Below, in pieces: positions 17,961-26,272 of a stretch of DNA of 64,000 nt; the first letter of the stretch is position 1, and every line of letters begins with the position of its first letter. The stretch covers positions 186,001 through 250,000 of the forward strand of contig NZ_BSNY01000012.1 in the NCBI RefSeq assembly GCF_030160235.1, given 5' to 3'. Made by a program: the position numbers and the translations under genes. The notes under the pieces are model-generated. The model worked only from the letters and a program-made list of their open reading frames with translations, searched no databases and was not told the origin of the DNA. Origin of the DNA: Mesorhizobium huakuii (GTDB lineage Bacteria > Pseudomonadota > Alphaproteobacteria > Rhizobiales > Rhizobiaceae).

Positions 17961-17995
17961 TAGCGCTTTCTTGGGAGGGATGCGCTGTCGCTGGC

Positions 17996-19000
17996 CTATT
18001 TCGCCTTGGCGATGACGATCTTGCCGTCGAGGATCCCCTTCTTGATCTCGTCGAGCTTGGTGGTCACGTCGGCCGGGATCTTCGGGGCGATGTCGTCGCA
18101 GACCTTGAATTCGACGCCGCCCGATGCGAGGTCGAAGGTGCGGGTGCCGGCGGTGACCTTGTTTCCGCCGACCTCGTCCTTGATCAGCGTGTAAACGGCG
18201 ATGTCGCCGCGCTTCAGCATGCTGCCGAGCACATTTCCAGGAGCCGTGCCGCACATGTCGATATCGACGCCGATCGAATATTTGTCGGCGGCGGCACTTG
18301 CCTGCATCACGCCTTCACCGGTTGGGCCGGCGACGTTGTAGACGATATCGGAGCCCTGGCCGTACAACGCCTGGGCGAGCTCGCTGCCCTTGGCCGGGTC
18401 ATCGAAGGTGCCGGCGAAGACGGAGTTCACCTTGACATCGGGCGCGGCGTACTTGGCGCCCTGCTCGTAGCCGCCGAGGAAGTTACGGATGACCGGAATG
18501 TCGCGGCCGCCGACGAAGCCGATTGCCTTGCCGTCGCCGATCTTGGGAAATTCGCTGCCCTTGGCCTCGATCATGCTGGCCAGGGCGCCGGCGACGAAGG
18601 AGCCCTGTTCCTCGGCGAAATTGGCATAGATCATCTTGGGATTGTCGAGCACGCCGTCGATGAAGACGAAGCGCTGGTCGGGATATTCCTTGCTGACCTT
18701 CTGCAGCGAATCCACCAGCTCCCAGCCCATGACGAAGATGAGGTCATACTGTTTGCCCTTGGCGAGATTTTCGAACTGCTCCTGATAGTCGAGGGCGCGA
18801 TTGCCGGTGTCGACCAGCTTGAGGTCGATGCCGAAATCGGTCTTGGCCTTGTTCAGGCCGTTGACGATCGAAACGCCGAAGCCCTGTGCGAAATATCCCG
18901 AGATGGCGGCCACCGAAACCTTGGTCTGTGCGGCGGCCGACCCCAACGAAACGGCCAGCATCGTGCCGGCCAGAAATAAACTCTTGAGCGCCCTTTTCAT
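17996..19000 (-). CDS. BMP-family nucleoside-type substrate-binding protein
   Basis: A 334-residue periplasmic binding protein of the basic membrane protein (BMP/PnrA) family. A signal peptide (MKRALKSLFLAGTMLAVSLG, cleavage after SAAA) is seen with no lipobox cysteine, so it is probably soluble. Family motifs include the opening around KVSVAAISGYFAQGFG, FVMGWELVDSLQ, ANFAEEQGSFVAG and IGVDIDMCG. It is the first gene of the importer operon, with a hairpin after it. The 254-base divergent region towards the DUF1185 gene carries two copies of the TTGATnnTC motif. Nucleosides are the usual family ligands; purine-like compounds are possible. Confidence 0.93.
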   Translation of the reverse strand: MKRALKSLFLAGTMLAVSLGSAAAQTKVSVAAISGYFAQGFGVSIVNGLNKAKTDFGIDLKLVDTGNRALDYQEQFENLAKGKQYDLIFVMGWELVDSLQKVSKEYPDQRFVFIDGVLDNPKMIYANFAEEQGSFVAGALASMIEAKGSEFPKIGDGKAIGFVGGRDIPVIRNFLGGYEQGAKYAAPDVKVNSVFAGTFDDPAKGSELAQALYGQGSDIVYNVAGPTGEGVMQASAAADKYSIGVDIDMCGTAPGNVLGSMLKRGDIAVYTLIKDEVGGNKVTAGTRTFDLASGGVEFKVCDDIAPKIPADVTTKLDEIKKGILDGKIVIAKAK

Positions 19001-19081
19001 GTCATTCCCCTTCAGCTTTTTTCAGCTTTTGAAGCCACGCCTTGACCATCCCCACATATCGCCGGAGGGCTGGCGAGTTCG

Positions 19082-19096
19082 TTGATGGTCATATGA
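19082..19096 (+). promoter_or_regulatory. TTGAT-type motif, copy 1 (candidate operator)
   Basis: TTGATGGTCATATGA. It is one of four near-identical 15-mers in the two divergent intergenic regions flanking the MarR-containing block. This copy lies 82 bases upstream of the binding-protein start. Confidence 0.55.
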
Positions 19097-19205
19097 GTTT
19101 AGGAGCGGCCAAACAGGCTGTCAATCGCCATCCGATGCAGTTTTCCAGGCCCGTCTTTGGCGTCCACCACCAATGCGCTTGACAAATATCAGCGATGCAT
19201 AATTG

Positions 19206-19220
19206 TTGATACTCTAACGA
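19206..19220 (+). promoter_or_regulatory. TTGAT-type motif, copy 2 (candidate operator)
   Basis: TTGATACTCTAACGA, 34 bases upstream of the first DUF1185 start (19255). A TTGACA hexamer lies at 19179-19184 but no well-spaced -10 box is convincing. Confidence 0.5.
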
Positions 19221-19254
19221 GTTTTCATGAATGACGGGGCGAAGGATACGCGCA

Positions 19255-19839
19255 ATGCCAGCTGTGGTGGTCAGGAAATTTCTGGTCCAGGTCGAGGAGA
19301 TATTCCATGAGGGTGGTCCCCCCGCGGCACGCCCGCCCAAGCGCGGCGCGATCGTCGCCGTCATCACCAACCCCTTTGCCGGACGCTACGTCGAAGAGAT
19401 CACCGGCTTCATGGAGGATCTGAAGCCGCTCGGCCTTGAATTGGCGCGACGCCTGATCGATGCGATGGGCGACGGCGTCGCCGCTGTCGAAGGCTATGGC
19501 AAGGGCGCCATCGTCGGCGCCGCCGGCGAGCTTGAACATGGCGCGCTGTGGCACAATCCGGGCGGCTACGCGATGCGCGAACTGCTCGGCAACGCCAGGG
19601 CCATCGTACCCTCGACCAAGAAGGTCGGCGCTCCCGGAACGCGCATCGACATACCGATCACCCATATCAATGCCTCTTATGTGCGCAGCCATTTCGACGC
19701 GATCGAGATCGGCGTTGGCGATGCGCCGCGCAGCGACGAAATGGCGGTCATCCTGGCGATGACGACGGGCTCGCGCGTTCATGCACGGGTCGGCGGTCTG
19801 GCGGCGGCCGACATCAAGGGCGAGGACGGATTGCGATGA
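19255..19839 (+). CDS. DUF1185 (amino acid synthesis family) protein, copy 1
   Basis: A 194-residue DUF1185 protein. RKFLVQVEEIFHEGG at the N-terminus, AVITNPFAGRYVEEI, VGAAGELEHGALWHNPGG, PSTKK and a C-terminal RVGGL are family landmarks. No biochemical function is established. ATG 19255 has AAGGA at 19240-19244 and gives exactly the same length as the adjacent paralogue; ATG 19231 would add eight residues. It overlaps the next gene by 4 bases, so the two products may form a complex. It is divergent from the nucleoside importer. Confidence 0.88.
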   Translation: MPAVVVRKFLVQVEEIFHEGGPPAARPPKRGAIVAVITNPFAGRYVEEITGFMEDLKPLGLELARRLIDAMGDGVAAVEGYGKGAIVGAAGELEHGALWHNPGGYAMRELLGNARAIVPSTKKVGAPGTRIDIPITHINASYVRSHFDAIEIGVGDAPRSDEMAVILAMTTGSRVHARVGGLAAADIKGEDGLR

Positions 19840-20420
19840 ACCCGGAAATCCGCCGCATCATCACCATCGTCGAGGAAACCCGGATCGAAGGCGGCCGCCC
19901 CGTCGACCCGCCGACGCGGCGTGCAGCGGCGATCGCGGTGATCCGCAATCCCTATGCCGGCACGTTTGTCGAGGATCTGTCGGGGCTCGTCGATATCGGC
20001 GAAGCCCTGGGCGACATCTTGCCCAGGCGGGCGGTGGCTGCCCTCGGCATCGCCGGCGATCAGGTCGAGAGCTTCGGCAAGGCAGCCGCGGTCGGCGCCG
20101 ACGGCGAGCTTGAACATGCCGCCGCCATCCTGCATCCAAAGCTTGGCGCACCGTTCCGCGATGTGCTGGGCAAGGGCGCCGCGCTCATTCCTTCGTCGAA
20201 GAAGCGCGGCGGCCTCGGCGTGCCGCTCGACATTCCGCTCGGTCACAAGGACGCGGCGAAGGTGCGCAGTCATTTCGACGGCATGGAGGTCCGTGTCCCC
20301 GACGCCCCGCGTGCCGACGAGATCGTCGTCGCCATCGCCGTCACCGATTCCGGCAGGCCGCACCCCCGCGTCGGCGGGCTGACCAAGGACAAGATCGTCG
20401 GGGTTGACGGTGTGAGCTGA
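19836..20420 (+). CDS. DUF1185 (amino acid synthesis family) protein, copy 2
   Basis: A 194-residue paralogue of the preceding protein with the same landmarks: RRIITIVEETRIEGG, AVIRNPYAGTFVEDLSGL, VGADGELEHAAAILHP, PSSKKRGG and the terminal RVGGL. The sequences have diverged clearly, so the pair is not a recent duplication. ATG 19836 overlaps the upstream stop. It is convergent with the amidohydrolase (16 bases between stops). Function unknown; the neighbours suggest a step in breaking down a nitrogen-containing ring compound. Confidence 0.88.
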   Translation: MNPEIRRIITIVEETRIEGGRPVDPPTRRAAAIAVIRNPYAGTFVEDLSGLVDIGEALGDILPRRAVAALGIAGDQVESFGKAAAVGADGELEHAAAILHPKLGAPFRDVLGKGAALIPSSKKRGGLGVPLDIPLGHKDAAKVRSHFDGMEVRVPDAPRADEIVVAIAVTDSGRPHPRVGGLTKDKIVGVDGVS

Positions 20421-20436
20421 TGCCTGCGAAGGCGTG

Positions 20437-21630
20437 CTACGCAGCCCTGACTTCCGGCACCCGCATCGCCGGCGGGGTGTTGCGGCTCCGGCCGGTCCGC
20501 ACCTCGCCGTCGATGACGACCATGCCGATGCCCGGCAAATTGCCGAGCGAGACACTATCGAGCAGCCCGTCACCGGCGCCTCCGATCGCCTGATCGATGA
20601 AGATCAGGTCGGCGGCACGGCCAATCTCGATAATGCCGCGGTCGGCCAGCCCGCGCACGCGCGCCGTGTTGCCGCTGGCAAGACAGAACGCCACTTCCGG
20701 CGCAATGCCGCCTACTGAAGCCAGCATCGTCAGGGTTCTCAGGATGCCGAGCGGCTGCACGCCGGACCCGGCCGGGCTGTCGGTGCCGAGGATGACGCGT
20801 GAAAGTTCGCCGCGCTGCCTTGCCATGTCGAGCACGAACAGTCCGGTACGCAGATTGCCGTTGTGGACGATTTCAAGCGCGCGCGAACCGTTCTCGCAGA
20901 TCTGCCGGATTTCGGCTTCGGGAAGTGCGGTCGGTCCGCCATTGACGTGGGCGACGATGTCGGCGTCGACCTCCAGCACCACATCGGCGCCGATGCGGCC
21001 TGAGCCGGGCAGTGAGGGACCACCCGTATGGGTCATCGAGGTCATGCCGTATTTGCGCGCCCAGGCGATCATCTGCCGGCCGGTCGGGCCGTCCTTGACG
21101 CCGCCAAGCCCGACTTCGCCGACAAGTGTCACGCCGGCTTCGGCGAGGTATCGGAAGTCATCCTCGACCAGGCCATGTTCCAGGATGGGGGCGCCGGCCA
21201 GGATCTTCATGCCGTTGGGGCGGAAGTTGGAGAAGGTCCGCTGCGCCGCGATCGCCAGCGCCTTCAGCCCGACCAGGTCGCGCGGCCGGCCCGGCGTGTG
21301 AACCTCTCCAGCCGAAATGATTGACGTGACGCCGCCGTGGACGGTCGAATCCATCCAGCCGATCTGGTTCTGCCGCGGCGTCCAGTCGCCGGCCACCGGA
21401 TGAACATGGTTGTCGATCAGCCCCGGCGCCACCGCGCAGCCCATCGCATCGATGATCGTTGCCTCATTGCCGGCGTCGACGTCGCCTGCCTTGCCAAGGC
21501 CTGATATGCGCCCGTCGGTCACGACGATGGTATCGGCATCCAGGATCGGCTTGCCGAGGTCACCGCTCAGCAGGAGGCCGATATTGCGGACGACGAGCGT
21601 GTTGGCAGACGACTTGGGGTCGGACGACAT
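20437..21630 (-). CDS. Amidohydrolase-superfamily protein, enamidase-like
   Basis: A 397-residue metal-dependent amidohydrolase. The metal-site motif is PGLIDNHVHPV; further ligands are expected in TSMTHTGG and AHVNGG, and ILGTDSPAGSGVQP carries the late aspartate. The closest described relative by feel is enamidase from anaerobic nicotinate degradation, which opens a tetrahydropyridine ring. It is the third gene of a minus-strand operon: isochorismatase-like hydrolase, MarR, amidohydrolase. A cyclic amide or enamide substrate is an inference. Confidence 0.82.
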   Translation of the reverse strand: MSSDPKSSANTLVVRNIGLLLSGDLGKPILDADTIVVTDGRISGLGKAGDVDAGNEATIIDAMGCAVAPGLIDNHVHPVAGDWTPRQNQIGWMDSTVHGGVTSIISAGEVHTPGRPRDLVGLKALAIAAQRTFSNFRPNGMKILAGAPILEHGLVEDDFRYLAEAGVTLVGEVGLGGVKDGPTGRQMIAWARKYGMTSMTHTGGPSLPGSGRIGADVVLEVDADIVAHVNGGPTALPEAEIRQICENGSRALEIVHNGNLRTGLFVLDMARQRGELSRVILGTDSPAGSGVQPLGILRTLTMLASVGGIAPEVAFCLASGNTARVRGLADRGIIEIGRAADLIFIDQAIGGAGDGLLDSVSLGNLPGIGMVVIDGEVRTGRSRNTPPAMRVPEVRAA

Positions 21631-21669
21631 TGCTTCTCATTTCTGCTGGTCGGAAGGTCTGGGCGCGGC

Positions 21670-22215
21670 TTACTTGCTGCCGTCGCCATTCGATGGATCG
21701 TCGTCATTGATGCGCTTGAGCAGGCGCAGCAGCGTCGTCTGCTCGGCGGGTGACAGCGGCGACAGGAAGCGCCGCCCGACCTCGACGCTGCGTGCGAGCC
21801 GCTCAAGCGTGTATTCGGTGCCTTTTTCGGTCAGCGCGATCATCGACAGGCGCTGGTCGGTGTCGGAAGCGCTGCGCGTGATCAGCCCGTGCTTGAGCAA
21901 TTTGCGCATGACGATGCTGATGGTCGACGGATCCATCGCCGTCAGCCGGCCAAGATGGTTCTGCGAGACCTCGCCATGCTTGAGGATCGTGGCAAGGGCC
22001 GCGAACTGGGTCGGCGACAGGTCCTCGCCGGCCATGACCTGCTGGAAACGCAGCGTCGCGCGCTGGTGCGCCTTGCGGATGATGTGCGCCGGGTGAAGGT
22101 CCAACGCGTATCCGGTCTCGGCGTATCGGTCCAGCACCTGCTCGCGGGTCAGCGGTTCCGCATTGCCGCGCGGCTTCGCTGTCGTGCTTTTCTTGGATTT
22201 CTTTTCGGTCGTCAA
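21670..22215 (-). CDS. MarR-family transcriptional regulator
   Basis: A 181-residue MarR regulator with a lysine-rich N-terminal tail, the winged helix (LSPTQFAALATILKHGEVSQ, then MDPSTISIVMRKL) and the wing motif SDTDQRLSMIALTEKG. A TTG start at 22215 is preferred: CAGGAGT lies 6-8 bases upstream on the coding strand, whereas the open frame reaching 22320 would run deep into the hydrolase gene. As the only regulator in this block it is the best candidate to bind the four TTGATnnTC sites. Confidence 0.88.
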   Translation of the reverse strand: MTTEKKSKKSTTAKPRGNAEPLTREQVLDRYAETGYALDLHPAHIIRKAHQRATLRFQQVMAGEDLSPTQFAALATILKHGEVSQNHLGRLTAMDPSTISIVMRKLLKHGLITRSASDTDQRLSMIALTEKGTEYTLERLARSVEVGRRFLSPLSPAEQTTLLRLLKRINDDDPSNGDGSK

Positions 22216-22261
22216 ACCGGACTCCTGTTGCCTGTGTCGGATGCCGCCGGCCTTGGATGGT

Positions 22262-22906
22262 TCAAGCCGCGACTTCGATCGGTTGCAGCGACGTCCCATC
22301 GCGCAGCGCCGCGACGACATCAGCGGAATCGCTGACCACGCCGAAATGCGTCGCTATGTCGTAGAGCGAGCTTTCCTGCTCGCGCGGTCCGGTCGCCGCG
22401 CAGCAATCGCTCGGCACGACCACCTCATAGCCCTGGAAAAATGCGTCGTGGACGGTCGATCGCACGCAGATGTTGGTGACCACGCCGAAGATGACCAATT
22501 GGTCGATCTGCATGTCCTTGAGCGTCAGGTCGAGGTCGGTCTGGAAGAAGGCCGAGTAGCGCCGCTTGATGACATGGATCTCGTCATCGCGGGCGCCGAG
22601 ATCCTCAATGATTTCCGGTCCCCAGCTGCCTTCCAGGCAATGCGGCGTGCGCTTCACCCATTCGCGCTCGCGGCGCATGCCCGGCCGGTGCGCATCGTGA
22701 ACCCAGATCACCGGCACGCCGCTCGCGCGGGCGGCCTCTATAACGGTCAGTTGCGGCCCGACCAGCGTCTCGTATCCAGGCAGGACCATGGCCCCGCCCG
22801 GTTTGCAGAACTCGTTGACCATGTCGATGACGATAATGGCCGCGCGCTTCGGATCAAGGCGCATCGCGTCATCGTGCCGATGTGAGGAAAAAACGTCCAC
22901 GGCCAT
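22262..22906 (-). CDS. Isochorismatase-family cysteine hydrolase
   Basis: A 214-residue hydrolase with the expected Asp-Lys-Cys triad: Asp28 in VIDMVNEFC, Lys114 in HVIKRRYSAF and Cys147 in GVVTNICVRS, with the cis-peptide region FGVVTN. Members with this triad hydrolyse amides such as carbamoylsarcosine, ureidoacrylate, maleamate or nicotinamide. ATG 22906 has a strong AAAGGAG Shine-Dalgarno sequence. It leads the minus-strand operon with MarR and the amidohydrolase and faces the epimerase gene across 235 bases containing two motif copies. Confidence 0.9.
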   Translation of the reverse strand: MAVDVFSSHRHDDAMRLDPKRAAIIVIDMVNEFCKPGGAMVLPGYETLVGPQLTVIEAARASGVPVIWVHDAHRPGMRREREWVKRTPHCLEGSWGPEIIEDLGARDDEIHVIKRRYSAFFQTDLDLTLKDMQIDQLVIFGVVTNICVRSTVHDAFFQGYEVVVPSDCCAATGPREQESSLYDIATHFGVVSDSADVVAALRDGTSLQPIEVAA

Positions 22907-22929
22907 GGCGGGACTCCTTTGGTCGATCG

Positions 22930-22944
22930 TTGATACTCATACAA
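22930..22944 (+). promoter_or_regulatory. TTGAT-type motif, copy 3 (candidate operator)
   Basis: TTGATACTCATACAA, 24 bases upstream of the isochorismatase-like start, where it would overlap the core promoter or leader. It ends in TTG...CAA, giving weak dyad symmetry. Confidence 0.55.
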
Positions 22945-23084
22945 AAAACCCTGGCGGATGCCAAGTCAATCCCGTTCGACGCAAAGCTGTGGCCACGGCC
23001 TTGCGCACGCCGCTGCGACAAGCGTATGCGCTATTTGTCCAGCGCGATATGGCCTTGACAGGGGATAGTAATCATGTGCTCGAT

Positions 23085-23099
23085 TTGTATGACCATCAA
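23085..23099 (-). promoter_or_regulatory. TTGAT-type motif, copy 4 (candidate operator)
   Basis: On the minus strand it reads TTGATGGTCATACAA, 43 bases upstream of the epimerase start. A TTGACA at 23055-23060 lies just upstream on the plus strand, so the motif may cover the region around the transcription start. Confidence 0.55.
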
Positions 23100-23141
23100 T
23101 GATAATCAAGCCGTCGTGTTTGTCGCGCCGAGGGCCGTGAT

Positions 23142-23996
23142 ATGCGGACGATCGTGACCGGAGCAAGCGGCCTGCTTGGCTGCCACGTCGCCGAGGCCCT
23201 GCTTGCCGCCGGCCATGATGTGCTGGGCATCGATACCGTCGCGCCTGTCGGGGGCAGATGGCGTCACGCAACCGCCGACCTGACGGATCTGGGATCGACC
23301 CTGCAGCTGGTGCGCGATTGCGATGCCGTCGTGCATGTCGCGGCCATTCCGCGTCCGACCGGGCGGGCCGGCGGCGAGGTGTTCAGGACCAATGTCGCGA
23401 CCGCCTACAATGTCGTCGAGGCCGCCGCCATGGCCGGTATCGGGCGCTTCGTCTATGCCTCGTCCTTCAGCGTCTTCGGCTATCCCTTCTTCGAGAAGAC
23501 GGTCATTCCGCCCTATCTGCCGGTCGACATGAACCACCCGGTCGGCGCGCAGGACCCGTACGGCCTGTCGAAATGGCTGGGCGAGGAAATCGTCGACGCG
23601 GCGGTGCGGCGCGGCGCCTTCTCGGCGGTCAGCATCCGCATGCCATGGATCCAGACCCCGCAATCCTTCTTCGCCGGCGTCGGTCCGCGCCGCGCCACCG
23701 CCGAGAGCGCCCGCGACCTGTGGGCCTATCTCGACGCGCGCGACGCCGGGCAGGGCTTTCTGCGGGCATTGGAATGGCAGGGCGAAGGTCATCTGCGCGT
23801 CCTGCTCGGCGCTGCCGACACCTTCATGGAGGAAGAGACCGAAGCGCTCGTGCGCCGCGTCTATCCGGGCGTCGCCCTGTCGCGGCCGATCGCCGGTTTC
23901 GGCTCCGTACTCGATACGGCCCATGCGCGCGAAACGATTGGCTTCGCGCCGGAGCATTCATGGCGTTCCTACCCAAAGCCGGAGACCAATGGATGA
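23142..23996 (+). CDS. NAD-dependent epimerase/dehydratase (extended SDR)
   Basis: A 284-residue extended SDR. The NAD motif VTGASGLLG is at the start, and the active site is Ser/Tyr/Lys in YASSFSVFG and DPYGLSKWLGEE. VHVAAIPRPTGRAG resembles uronate dehydrogenases and related sugar-acting enzymes. ATG 23142 follows GAGGG. Its stop overlaps the next SDR start (ATGA). A sugar or sugar-acid role, perhaps on the ribosyl part of an imported nucleoside, is only an inference. Confidence 0.88.
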   Translation: MRTIVTGASGLLGCHVAEALLAAGHDVLGIDTVAPVGGRWRHATADLTDLGSTLQLVRDCDAVVHVAAIPRPTGRAGGEVFRTNVATAYNVVEAAAMAGIGRFVYASSFSVFGYPFFEKTVIPPYLPVDMNHPVGAQDPYGLSKWLGEEIVDAAVRRGAFSAVSIRMPWIQTPQSFFAGVGPRRATAESARDLWAYLDARDAGQGFLRALEWQGEGHLRVLLGAADTFMEEETEALVRRVYPGVALSRPIAGFGSVLDTAHARETIGFAPEHSWRSYPKPETNG

Positions 23997-24799
23997 AGCG
24001 GTTCGACCAGAAGAAGGTCCTTGTCACCGGCGCCGCCGGCGCCATTGGCAGTGCCGCGGTCCGGCGTTTCCTCGACGAAGGCGCGCGGGTCGCCATTGTC
24101 GACCGCAATGGCGCGTCTGCGCGCGAGCTGGCCCGCTCTCTCGGCGACAACACCATCGCCATCGAGGCCGACGTCACCGACGAGGCGCATGTGCGCGGGG
24201 CCGTCGAAACCACCGTGGAGACATTCGGCGGGCTGGATGTGGTGTTCAACAATGCCGGCATTTCCGGCGTCGTCGCCCCCGTGCACGAGCTACCAGTCGC
24301 GGATTGGGACACCATCATCCGCATCAATCTGCGCGGCATCTTCCTCGTCTTGCAAGCCTCGCTTCGGGCGATGATCAAGGCCGGGACCGGCGGCTCTATC
24401 GTCAATATGGGATCATCCATGGCCGGCTGGGACGTGCTTTCCGGCGGCGCCGGCTATGTCGCCTCCAAACATGGCGTCGTCGGGCTGACGCGGGTGGCGG
24501 CACTCGACGCCGCGCCCTACGGCATCCGCGTCAATGCCATCTGCCCGGGCGTGATCGAGACGACGCTCGGCGTGCCGGCCTCCGGCGACGGCGATTTCAA
24601 GAGCAGCGCCCAGCATTTCGCCGACCGCATCCCGTTACGCCGCATCGGCCAGCCGGAGGATGTCGCGGCCGCCGTGGCTTTCCTCGCCTCGGACGAGGCA
24701 AGGCACGTCACCGGCGTCGACTGGTTGATCGACGGCGGCCAGACCTTGCAGAGTTGGGCCAACGCGCCGGCCGGCAACGCGTTTCCAAAATATCGGTAG
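23993..24799 (+). CDS. Short-chain dehydrogenase/reductase
   Basis: A 268-residue classical SDR with cofactor motif VTGAAGAIGSAA, NNAGISG, and the active-site Tyr-x3-Lys in YVASKHGVVGL; PGVIETTLG follows. Asp in AIVDRN at the end of strand two favours NAD. It is translationally coupled to the epimerase by a 4-base overlap and is the last gene of this plus-strand pair. The substrate is unknown. Confidence 0.92.
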   Translation: MKRFDQKKVLVTGAAGAIGSAAVRRFLDEGARVAIVDRNGASARELARSLGDNTIAIEADVTDEAHVRGAVETTVETFGGLDVVFNNAGISGVVAPVHELPVADWDTIIRINLRGIFLVLQASLRAMIKAGTGGSIVNMGSSMAGWDVLSGGAGYVASKHGVVGLTRVAALDAAPYGIRVNAICPGVIETTLGVPASGDGDFKSSAQHFADRIPLRRIGQPEDVAAAVAFLASDEARHVTGVDWLIDGGQTLQSWANAPAGNAFPKYR

Positions 24800-24824
24800 A
24801 GGACAGGCGTGCGAGCCCTTCGTG

Positions 24825-26123
24825 TCAGAGGCCGAAGCGATCCTTCAACCGCCCCGACAGGATCGCGGCCTTCACCCCGAGCGGCCAGAAGCGGTGAAAC
24901 CGGATTGGCTTGACCGGCGATATCGGCATGGGAAACGGCGACGTCTCGCCGCCTCGTAGGCGTTGCGCCAGGACGGCGCCCATCGCCGAGGCCATGGCGA
25001 TGCCACGGCCGTTGTAGCCAAGGCAGATCAGCACGCCGTCCTCCGGCTCATGAATGTGCAGAAGATGGTCCTTGGTGATCGCAACCCGGCCGTTCCAGCC
25101 ATGTGTCCAGCGTGTTCCGGCAAGTGCTGGCCACAGCCGCAGCGCGTAGTCGGTGAGGTAGCGGATGGCGGAAGCATCGTCGATCGGTTTCATCGGTCCC
25201 CGGCCGCCCATGAGCAGGCGGTTCTGGGCGTCGATGCGGTAGTACACGGTGATGTTGCCGGCTTCGTAGACGACCGGTCTTTCAGGGAGAATTGCGGCCG
25301 CGACCGCCGGCGCAACCGGTTCGGTCGCCGCGATCGCGCTGAACACCGGAACCAGTGACTGCTCCAGATCAGGCCACAGGGCTCCGGTATAACCGTTGGT
25401 CGCGACAAGCACCTTCTCGGCGCTGACAGAGCCGTTGGCGGTTGTGAGGATCCATCGTCCGGCTTCCCGCTTCAGCGAGAGCACTTCGCTGCCGCCGAAA
25501 ATCCGCGCGCCGGCGTTTCGCGCGGCGGCTGCCAGGCCGATCGTGTATTTCAAGGGGTGGAGGTCACCGCCGCGGGCGTCGAACATGCCGGATATATAGC
25601 GGTCGGTTCCGGTTCGCGCCGCCATCGCCTGTGGGTCCAGCATGCTGACCGGCATGCCCCGCCGCTCGCATTGCGCGGCGGTGGTCCGCACCGCGGCTTC
25701 CGGCTTCGGCCGGATCGCCGCGCGGATCGTGCCGTTCTGCCGGGCATCGCAGGAGACCGACAGGCGCTTGATGAGGCCGAAGGTGAAATCCGGCGCGCCA
25801 TAGGAAAAATCGATCATCCGCGGTCCAAGCTCGGGGCCGAACATCGCCTCGATCGTGTCGGGATCGTATTTGAGACCGGGATTGACCTGGCCGCCATTCC
25901 TGCCCGAAGCGCCCCAGCCCGGCTGCTGGGCCTCGATCACGGCGACGTCGTCTCCGGCTTCCGCCAGATGCAAGGCGGTGGAAAGACCGGTGAAGCCGCC
26001 GCCGACAATGGCGACTCTTGCCCGCTGCGCGCCGGCAAGAGCGGGGTATTTGTCCGTGTCGTCGGCCGTTTCGCGGTAGAGACTCCGGGGCGGGCTGCTT
26101 TCGAGCATATTGGACATCGTCAA
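24825..26123 (-). CDS. FAD-dependent amine oxidase, DAO family (PuuB-like)
   Basis: A 432-residue DAO-fold oxidoreductase. AIVGGGFTGLSTALHLAEAG is the FAD motif near residue 38, and IEAQQPGWGASGRNGGQVNP is the stretch seen in gamma-glutamylputrescine oxidoreductases. The C-terminal HGWNGRVAITKDHL and GYNGRGIAMASAMG fit the same group. It oxidises a primary or secondary amine to an aldehyde or imine with hydrogen peroxide or an acceptor. It stands alone, convergent with the SDR, and its link to either neighbouring module is unclear. Confidence 0.88.
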   Translation of the reverse strand: MTMSNMLESSPPRSLYRETADDTDKYPALAGAQRARVAIVGGGFTGLSTALHLAEAGDDVAVIEAQQPGWGASGRNGGQVNPGLKYDPDTIEAMFGPELGPRMIDFSYGAPDFTFGLIKRLSVSCDARQNGTIRAAIRPKPEAAVRTTAAQCERRGMPVSMLDPQAMAARTGTDRYISGMFDARGGDLHPLKYTIGLAAAARNAGARIFGGSEVLSLKREAGRWILTTANGSVSAEKVLVATNGYTGALWPDLEQSLVPVFSAIAATEPVAPAVAAAILPERPVVYEAGNITVYYRIDAQNRLLMGGRGPMKPIDDASAIRYLTDYALRLWPALAGTRWTHGWNGRVAITKDHLLHIHEPEDGVLICLGYNGRGIAMASAMGAVLAQRLRGGETSPFPMPISPVKPIRFHRFWPLGVKAAILSGRLKDRFGL

Positions 26124-26272
26124 AGGGACCGGAAGGGACGCAGGTCAGAGAGGCTGGGTGGAAGCATTGGACGAAAGACGATGTACCACCTGCGGGAAAC
26201 TCCATGAGGGAACGGCAGACCCTCGAAGATCATGCCTGGCGCGCGCGGCAATTCAGCATGGCTTTCAGGAAA

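Noticed and set aside
22216-22320. A longer MarR start at 22320
   Set aside because: It would overlap the isochorismatase gene by 59 bases; TTG 22215 has a good Shine-Dalgarno sequence.
23258-24799. A 513-codon plus-strand frame
   Set aside because: Its first half is an out-of-frame reading of the epimerase gene; the SDR itself starts at 23993.
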